Below, one piece after another: positions 58,925 to 64,000 of a stretch of DNA of 64,000 bases. A program made the position numbers and the translations under genes. The stretch is taken from assembly GCA_963726825.1 (NCBI GenBank), contig CAVSDT010000001.1:1302001-1366000 (forward strand), in the 5' to 3' direction. The notes beneath the pieces are model-generated. The model had not been told where the DNA came from. It made no database searches and worked only from the letters and a program-made list of their open reading frames with translations. Each line of letters starts with the position of its first letter. The first letter of the stretch is position 1. The stretch comes from DATLGB01 sp963726825. GTDB taxonomy: Bacteria; Actinomycetota; Thermoleophilia; Solirubrobacterales; Solirubrobacteraceae.

Positions 58925-60552
58925 CGCGGACCGTCGGCGGCGGCTGCCTCGGCGGACGCACCCGCGCCGTCGTGTCCCGCCGCCTGCTCGCGCAGGACGA
59001 AGCGCTGCACCTTGCCGGTCGCGGTCAGCGGCCAGCCGTCGACGAACTCCACCGTGCGCGGCACCTTGTAGTCCGCCAGCCGCTCGCGGGCGAAGGCGAT
59101 CACGCCGTCGGCGTCCAGCGACGCGCCCGGGGCCAGCTCGACGAAGGCGTGACCGACCTCGCCCAGGCGCGGGTGCGGGGCGCCGACCACGTAGGCCTGG
59201 GTGATCGCCGGGTGGGCGGTCAGGACGCTCTCGATCTCCGCCGGGTAGGCGTTGGAGCCCCCGACGATGAACATGTCGCTCTTGCGCCCGGTGATGGTCA
59301 GGTAGCCGTCCTCGTCGAGCACGCCGAGGTCCCCCGTGTGGAACCAGCCGTCGGCGTCGATGACCGCGGCCGTCGCCTCCGGGTCCTCGTAGTAGCCCTC
59401 CATCAGCAGGTGCCCGCGCTGGCAGACCTCGCCCTCGGCGCCCGCGTCGAGCTCGGCCCCGGTCTCGACGTCGACGACCTTGACCTCGACGTCGGAGACC
59501 GGGAAGCCCTTGCCGGCCTTGATGAGCTCGAGCGGGTCGCCGAGGCGGGGGATGCAGGTGATCGACGTCGTCTCGGTCATGCCGTAGACGGGCAGCAGCC
59601 CCTCCATCCCGAGCGTGGCGATCGCACCGTCGATGACCTCCGGTGGGTTGTTGGCCCCGCCGATCCAGCCCGAGCGCAGCGACGACACGTCGTAGCGCTC
59701 GCGCTCGGGGTGGCCGAGCATGTCGATGAAGTGCGTCGGGATCCCGCTGAACACCGTCACGCGCTCGCGCTCGATCAGCTCGAAGGCGCGCGTGGCGTCC
59801 CAGCGGTCCATCAGGATCATCGCGCCACCCGTGATCAGGGGCGGGAGGATCCCGGTGAAGCCACCCGCGACGTGGAAGAACGGCATGTGGTTCATCACGC
59901 GCGAGTCGGCGTCGTGGTCGAGCGCCTCCGTGATGGAGTGCTCGTTGCGCAGGATCCGGTGGGTGTGGACCGCGCCCTTCGGATGCCCCGTCGTGCCCGA
60001 CGTGTAGACGATGATCGTCGGGTCGGCCTCGCGGCGCTCCCCGGCGACGACGTCGAGCTCCGCGTCCGACACGACCGCCCCCGCGGCGACGAACCCGTCC
60101 CAGGCGCGGCCGATGACCACCGTCTCACGCAGCGCCGGCAGCTCCGGCAGGCGCTCGAGGAGCGCGAGGTAGTCGATCCCGGCGAACGCCGGGACGCAGA
60201 ACAGCAGCCGCGCGTCGGACTGGCGCAGGATGTAGCCGACCTCGTCGGGCTTGTAGCGCGTGTTGATCGGGACGACGACCGCGCCCACCATCGAGCACGC
60301 GAACCACAGCAGCACCCACTCCGGGTGGTTGGGCACCCAGACCGCGACGTGGTCGCCGGGTCGGACACCGGCGGCGAGCAGCCCGCGGGCGACCCCGCGG
60401 GCACGGTCGCGCGTCTGCGCCCAGGTCAAGCGCACGTCGTCGAAGACGATGGCGTCGCGGTCGCCGTGGGCGTCCGCGGTGCGGTCCAGCAGCGCGTGGA
60501 TCGTCGTCGGCGAGTACGGGAAGCGGGTGCCCGCCGTCCCGCGGACGACCAT
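58921..60552 (-). CDS. Acyl-CoA synthetase (class I adenylate-forming)
   Basis: Acyl- or aryl-CoA ligase of 543 aa that activates a carboxylic acid with ATP and CoA. Motifs: P-loop VYTSGTTGHPKGA, A5 YGMTETTS, A7 WFHTGDLG, A8 GRKSDMFIVGGSNAYP, and the catalytic Lys in LTATGKVQRF. Its ATG overlaps the SDR stop by one base (TGATG). It probably activates the acid formed from the Baeyer-Villiger ester after hydrolysis and oxidation. Confidence 0.9.
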   Translation of the reverse strand: MVVRGTAGTRFPYSPTTIHALLDRTADAHGDRDAIVFDDVRLTWAQTRDRARGVARGLLAAGVRPGDHVAVWVPNHPEWVLLWFACSMVGAVVVPINTRYKPDEVGYILRQSDARLLFCVPAFAGIDYLALLERLPELPALRETVVIGRAWDGFVAAGAVVSDAELDVVAGERREADPTIIVYTSGTTGHPKGAVHTHRILRNEHSITEALDHDADSRVMNHMPFFHVAGGFTGILPPLITGGAMILMDRWDATRAFELIERERVTVFSGIPTHFIDMLGHPERERYDVSSLRSGWIGGANNPPEVIDGAIATLGMEGLLPVYGMTETTSITCIPRLGDPLELIKAGKGFPVSDVEVKVVDVETGAELDAGAEGEVCQRGHLLMEGYYEDPEATAAVIDADGWFHTGDLGVLDEDGYLTITGRKSDMFIVGGSNAYPAEIESVLTAHPAITQAYVVGAPHPRLGEVGHAFVELAPGASLDADGVIAFARERLADYKVPRTVEFVDGWPLTATGKVQRFVLREQAAGHDGAGASAEAAAADGPR

Positions 60553-61271
60553 CAGTAGCCCTTTCCGGCCGTCCAACCGCCGTCGACGCACAGCAGCTGG
60601 CCACTGACGTAGTCCGCGGCCGGCGAGCACAGGAACACGGCCGGGCCGCACAGATCCTCGATCTGGCCCCAGTGCCCGAGCGGCGTCTCCGCGCGGATCA
60701 GCGCCGCGAGGTCGGGATCCTCGAAGTACTCGCGCGTCAGCGGCGTCTCGATCACGCCCGGGCCGATCGCGTTGCAGCGGATCCCCTTGGCACCGAGCTC
60801 GAACGCCATCGCCCGGGTCAGTCCCGCGACGCCGGCCTTCGCCGCCACGTACGCCGGACGGTTGCGCAGGGCGTGCGTGGAGACGATCGAGGCGATGTTG
60901 AGCACCTTCCCGGCGCCCCGCTCGGCCATGTGCCGGCCGACGGCCTGCGAGCAGTTCCACACGCCGGTGAGATCGACGTCGATGACGCGCTGCCAGTCCT
61001 CGAAGGAGGCGTCGAGGAACGCGCCCTGCGCCCGCACCCCCGCGTTGTTGACGAGGAAGTCGACGCGGCCGAGCCGCTCGATCGCCCCCGCCGTCGCGGC
61101 GGCCACGGCGGCCGGGTCCGAGACGTCGCAGGCGACGACGCCGTCACCCTCGCGCACGTCCCAGCGCTCCACCCTCGCACCGGCCGCCTCGAACGCCGTC
61201 GCCAGGCCGGCACCGATGCCGCTCCCCCCGCCGGTGATGATCCCGCTGAGTCCCTCGAGCGCGCCACTCAT
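60552..61271 (-). CDS. Short-chain dehydrogenase/reductase
   Basis: Classical SDR of 239 aa. IITGGGSGIGAGLATAFEAAG binds NAD(P); NNAG is in FLVNNAGVRAQG; the catalytic Ser and Tyr-Lys are in NIASIVSTHAL and PAYVAAKAGVAG. The ATG overlaps the monooxygenase stop (ATGA). It would oxidise or reduce an alcohol/ketone next to the monooxygenase step. Confidence 0.9.
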   Translation of the reverse strand: MSGALEGLSGIITGGGSGIGAGLATAFEAAGARVERWDVREGDGVVACDVSDPAAVAAATAGAIERLGRVDFLVNNAGVRAQGAFLDASFEDWQRVIDVDLTGVWNCSQAVGRHMAERGAGKVLNIASIVSTHALRNRPAYVAAKAGVAGLTRAMAFELGAKGIRCNAIGPGVIETPLTREYFEDPDLAALIRAETPLGHWGQIEDLCGPAVFLCSPAADYVSGQLLCVDGGWTAGKGY

Positions 61272-63178
61272 GACCGCGCCACCTCCCTGTCGTGCGCCGG
61301 TTGCAGGTCGTAGTCGCCGAGGTCGGCCGTGCGCGCCATGCGCCAGTAGTCCACGACGCGGAACGGCGTCGAGACCACCACGCGGCCGCGGCGGTTGCGG
61401 TAGTAGGTGTCCATGCCCGGGTGGGTCCAGATCATCCGCTCGTGGCGGGCGTCGACCTCCTGGCCGAACCGCTCGTAGACGTCGGTCCTGACTTCCGCCA
61501 CCGCGGCGCCGGCGGCCGCGAGCTTGGCGAGCAGGTCGAGCACGTGGTGGACCTGGACCTCGGCGGAGCCGATCAGCGAGCCGCCGTGTCCGGCCTGCGT
61601 GTTGGGGCCGTAGAGGATGAACAGGTTGGGGAAGTCGGGGACCGTCATGCCGAGGTAGGCGCGCGGGTCGTCGTCGTCCCAGGTGTCGCGCAGCGTGCGC
61701 CCGCTGCGGCCGCGGATCTCCATCGGGGCGAGGAAGCGCGCGGCGTCGAAGCCGGTGGCGCAGACGAGCACGTCGAGCTCGCGCCGCGTGCCGTCGGCGG
61801 TCACCACCGCGCCGGGCTCGACGCGCTCGATGCGGTCGGTGACGAGCTCGACGTCCTCGCGCTTGAGCGCCGCGTACCAGCCCGTGTCGAGCAGGATCCG
61901 CTTGCCGAACGGGGGGTAGGTCGGCAGCGCCTTCTCGAGCAGGTCCGGGTGGCCCGCGAGCTGCTCCTCGATGTAGCGGGTGAAGGCGCGGCGGTGCGCG
62001 TCGTTCTGCGCGCTGACCGCCCGCTCGGGGTGCTCCCACTCCGGGTCCTTCTGCAGCGCCTCGTAGACGCGGTCGTTGAACGTCCAGCCCGCCCGCAGCC
62101 GCGACCAGATCCGGTACAGCGGCACGGTGGCCGTCATCCAGCGCAGCGGCTCGTCGATCGGCTGCTGGTACTGCTCGAACGGCGCCGCCCACTGCGGCGA
62201 GCGCTGGAAGACGGCGAGCGAGTCGACGCGCTCGGCGATCGCGGGGACGACCTGCATCGAGCTCGCGCCGTTGCCGATCACCCCGACCCGCTTGCCCGTC
62301 ACGTCGAGGTCGTCGGGCCAGCGCGCGGTGTGCACGACCGGGCCCCCGAAGTCGTCGAGCCCCGCGATCGTGGGGAGCTTGGGCCGGTTGAGCCCCCCGA
62401 CGGCGGTGATGACGACCCGGAAGGACCGCTCGCTGCGGCGGCCGTCGCAGACCGTCACGACGGTCCAGCGCTGGGTCGGCTCGTCCCAGACCATCGACTC
62501 GACGTGGGTGCCGAACTCGATCTGGTCGCGGATCGGCTCGGAGAGCTCCTCCAGGTAGGCATGGAGCTCGTCGCGCGTGGCGAACACGTGGCGCCACTCG
62601 CGCGGCGCGAAGGAGAACGAGTACAGGGTGCTCGGCGTGTCGACCGCGGCGCCCGGATAGCGGTTCTCCAGCCACGTCCCGCCGACGGTCGGGTTCTTCT
62701 CCACGACGGTGGCGGTGACGCCCGCCTCGGCCAGCCGGCGCGTCATGGCCAGGCCGGACAGCCCGGCGCCGACGACGAGCACGCCGGGGTCGGCGGCGAT
62801 CGCGGGGACCGGCTCGGGGTCGTGGGCCACGCTGACCTCCTGGGCCAGCATGGGGCCGTACTCCTCGGGGACCTCCTCGCCCATCGAGACGGCGAGCATC
62901 CGCACGAGGAGCTCGTGGGAGGGGGCGGCGAGCGCGACCGGCTTGCCGCCGAGCCACGCCGCGATGGCGGCGTAGGCGGCGCCGCGGATCTCGGCCTGCA
63001 CGGCCTCCGGAAGGCCGCCCGTGGGGTTGTCGTCGAGACCCCGGTTGCGGGTCGGCGCGTAGGGCTCGCGCAGCCACCGCTCGTCGCCGCTCAGCTGCAC
63101 CAGCAGCAGGCACAGGACGGGCACGTTGGCGACCGCGACAGCCTCGCGGAGGCGATCGTGATCGATGTGCGTGTCCAT
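61268..63178 (-). CDS. Baeyer-Villiger-type flavin monooxygenase
   Basis: FAD- and NADPH-dependent monooxygenase of 636 aa that inserts oxygen next to a ketone to give an ester or lactone. FAD site VLVVGAGLSGLAMTRRL; fingerprint FGGPVVHTARWP (FXGXXXHXXXWP); NADPH site VGVIGNGASSMQ; distal GFDAARFLAPMEI. An N-terminal extension of about 130 residues precedes the FAD site, as in larger actinobacterial BVMOs. ATG 63178 has an AAGGGAG site 7 bp upstream; an ATG at 63196 is less favoured. First gene of the minus-strand operon. Confidence 0.9.
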   Translation of the reverse strand: MDTHIDHDRLREAVAVANVPVLCLLLVQLSGDERWLREPYAPTRNRGLDDNPTGGLPEAVQAEIRGAAYAAIAAWLGGKPVALAAPSHELLVRMLAVSMGEEVPEEYGPMLAQEVSVAHDPEPVPAIAADPGVLVVGAGLSGLAMTRRLAEAGVTATVVEKNPTVGGTWLENRYPGAAVDTPSTLYSFSFAPREWRHVFATRDELHAYLEELSEPIRDQIEFGTHVESMVWDEPTQRWTVVTVCDGRRSERSFRVVITAVGGLNRPKLPTIAGLDDFGGPVVHTARWPDDLDVTGKRVGVIGNGASSMQVVPAIAERVDSLAVFQRSPQWAAPFEQYQQPIDEPLRWMTATVPLYRIWSRLRAGWTFNDRVYEALQKDPEWEHPERAVSAQNDAHRRAFTRYIEEQLAGHPDLLEKALPTYPPFGKRILLDTGWYAALKREDVELVTDRIERVEPGAVVTADGTRRELDVLVCATGFDAARFLAPMEIRGRSGRTLRDTWDDDDPRAYLGMTVPDFPNLFILYGPNTQAGHGGSLIGSAEVQVHHVLDLLAKLAAAGAAVAEVRTDVYERFGQEVDARHERMIWTHPGMDTYYRNRRGRVVVSTPFRVVDYWRMARTADLGDYDLQPAHDREVARS

Positions 63179-63190
63179 GTCGGCGCTCCC

Positions 63191-63241
63191 TTGCATTGTG
63201 CAGACCGGTCGGTACATTAGTGCCGAAGCGCGCAAGTTCAA
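63191..63241. promoter_or_regulatory. Overlapping divergent promoters for BVMO and hydantoinase operons
   Basis: Plus strand: TTGCAT (63191-63196), 16 bp, TACATT (63213-63218). Minus strand: TTGAAC (63241-63236), 16 bp, TAATGT (63219-63214). The two -10 boxes overlap. ACCGGTCGGT (63203-63212) resembles half of TetR-type operators and lies inside the plus spacer, so one regulator could control both directions. Promoter boxes are inferred from consensus only. Confidence 0.4.
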
Positions 63242-63275
63242 CCGCACCCGGCGCGCCTGAGGGAGAGAGAGATCC

Positions 63276-63497
63276 ATGCACACGTTTCCACGGCCGACCG
63301 AGCTGCGAGTCTCGGTCGAGCGAGAGTCCGTCGACGGCACCTGCGACGCCTGCGGGGCATCGGCGCTCGCGGCGTATCCCGTCCTGAGCGAGGGGGGCTG
63401 GTTCCAGGTCGTCAAGTGCCAGGAGTGCCTGGCCTCGAAGTCGCGGGAGCCCTGGAACCTGATGGGCCCGATCACCAACCTCGCGGACCAGGTCTGA
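63276..63497 (+). CDS. Small zinc-ribbon protein of a hydantoinase/carboxylase locus
   Basis: Protein of 73 aa with CDACG and CQECL pairs (33 residues apart), a zinc-ribbon pattern. Small Cys-rich subunits often accompany HyuA/HyuB-type acetone or acetophenone carboxylases. GGGAGAGAGAG upstream of ATG gives a good ribosome site. The stop overlaps the start of the HyuA-like gene (TGATG), which supports a joint complex. Unknown otherwise. Confidence 0.75.
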   Translation: MHTFPRPTELRVSVERESVDGTCDACGASALAAYPVLSEGGWFQVVKCQECLASKSREPWNLMGPITNLADQV

Positions 63498-64000
63498 TGC
63501 TCGGGGTCGACGTCGGCGGCACGTTCACGGACGTCGTCGCCTTCCGCGACGGCAAGATCGTCACCGCCAAGATCCCGACGGACGTCCGCGAGACCGAGAA
63601 GGGCGTCCTCGAGGGCGCGTCGGAGCTCGGGGTCGACGGCTCCGCGGTCTTCAACCACGCCAGCACCGCGGGCCTGAACGCGATCATCACCCGGCGGCTG
63701 CCGAAGATCGCGTTCCTCACGACGGAGGGCCACCGCGACATCCTCGACATCGGGCGCGCATGGCGCCCGCTCGGCGCGATGACCGACCCGACGTGGCGGC
63801 GCTCCTTCGGCGACGCCAGCGCCCCGCTGGTCCCCCGCTACCTGCGCCGCGGCATCTCCGAGCGCCTGACCGCGACGGGCGACACCCTCATGCCGCTCGA
63901 CGAGGACCAGGCCCGCGAGCAGCTGCAGGTGCTCAAGCGCTGCGACGTCGAGGGCGTGGCCATCTGCCTGATCAACGCCTACGTCGACGCCAAGCACGAG
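63497..64000 (+). CDS. Hydantoinase/oxoprolinase (HyuA) N-terminal subunit, 3'-truncated by window edge
   Basis: ATP-dependent hydantoinase/oxoprolinase A or acetone-carboxylase beta-like subunit; only the first 168 codons are present. MLGVDVGGTFTDVVAF is the N-terminal phosphate-binding DVGGTFTD block, followed by FNHASTAGLNAIITRR and VAICLINAYVD. In this context it could be an acetone/acetophenone-type carboxylase, converting a ketone with ATP and bicarbonate, or an oxoprolinase. The frame is open at base 64000. Confidence 0.88.
   Translation, partial: MLGVDVGGTFTDVVAFRDGKIVTAKIPTDVRETEKGVLEGASELGVDGSAVFNHASTAGLNAIITRRLPKIAFLTTEGHRDILDIGRAWRPLGAMTDPTWRRSFGDASAPLVPRYLRRGISERLTATGDTLMPLDEDQAREQLQVLKRCDVEGVAICLINAYVDAKHE

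Noticed and set aside
1..64000. CRISPR array, tRNA, rRNA, insertion sequence, prophage
   Set aside because: No regularly spaced direct repeats, no cloverleaf-like sequences, no transposase or phage proteins and no base-composition break were seen on reading the window. A tRNAscan or CRISPR-finder run would settle it.

Overview
The window is very GC-rich, densely coded DNA with many GTG and a few TTG starts and many 1-4 bp stop/start overlaps (ATGA, GTGA, TGATG). Gene content (F420-dependent LLM oxidoreductase, DUF3516 helicase, MocR and TetR regulators, DUF1206, DUF6458, Tat-exported ferritin-like protein, orphan Flp pilin, fused sigma/zinc-finger protein) points to an environmental actinomycete. 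My best guess, an inference only, is Thermoleophilia/Solirubrobacterales. I saw no rRNA, tRNA, insertion sequence, prophage or CRISPR array. No gene-free stretch exceeds about 250 bp.

Layout. 1-9.3 kb: end of a xylulokinase gene, aldose epimerase, UPF0126 channel, Rieske protein/amidohydrolase pair, IclR regulator, VOC protein, DUF899 and ArsR/SRPBCC genes, MocR regulator with an EamA exporter. 9.3-13.4 kb: hypothetical gene, PEP mutase-like enzyme, enoyl-reductase-like protein, membrane diguanylate cyclase, second Rieske protein. 13.5-20.7 kb: a mycosporine-like amino acid (MAA, UV sunscreen) gene cluster mysA-mysB-mysC-mysD, tightly coupled to a TauD-family dioxygenase, followed by a P450 and preceded by a HAD-fold protein that lacks its catalytic aspartates. 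20.7-31.6 kb: housekeeping and stress genes (AKR, SDR, isochorismatase, AlkZ-like protein, DUF3516 helicase, MYG1, ferritin-like, NYN, TfoX). 31.6-39.3 kb: Flp pilin, RF3, GFA protein, a two-component system divergent from a secreted three-repeat Cys protein, a sigma factor fused to a zinc finger, and two small membrane stress proteins. 39.3-45 kb: PrmC-related methyltransferase, an SDR/YczE/TetR/metallo-hydrolase operon with a clear palindromic operator, AzlCD and an ATP-grasp protein. 45-58.2 kb: transglutaminase-like protein, ALDH, two-domain monooxygenase, SpoIIE phosphatase, PLP lyase, AAC(2')-I-like acetyltransferase, two PhzF paralogues, DUF1206, LLM oxidoreductase. 58.2-64 kb: a probable ketone/ester catabolism locus (Baeyer-Villiger monooxygenase, SDR, acyl-CoA ligase, enoyl-CoA hydratase) divergent from a zinc-ribbon/hydantoinase-A pair that runs off the end.

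The most interesting system is the MAA cluster. MysA would make 4-deoxygadusol from sedoheptulose 7-phosphate with the O-methyltransferase MysB, MysC would add glycine, and MysD would add a second amino acid. The translationally coupled TauD-type oxygenase, and possibly the P450, would be tailoring enzymes not found in the classical four-gene cluster.

Sequence-quality caution. Six genes (amidohydrolase, DUF899, ArsR, SRPBCC, MocR, mysD) are broken by about 14 single-base frameshifts. Every one behaves as a +1 insertion, mostly lengthening a G or C run, and each leaves the downstream protein well conserved. This looks like residual assembly error rather than gene decay, so these genes are described as frameshifted but probably functional in the real genome.
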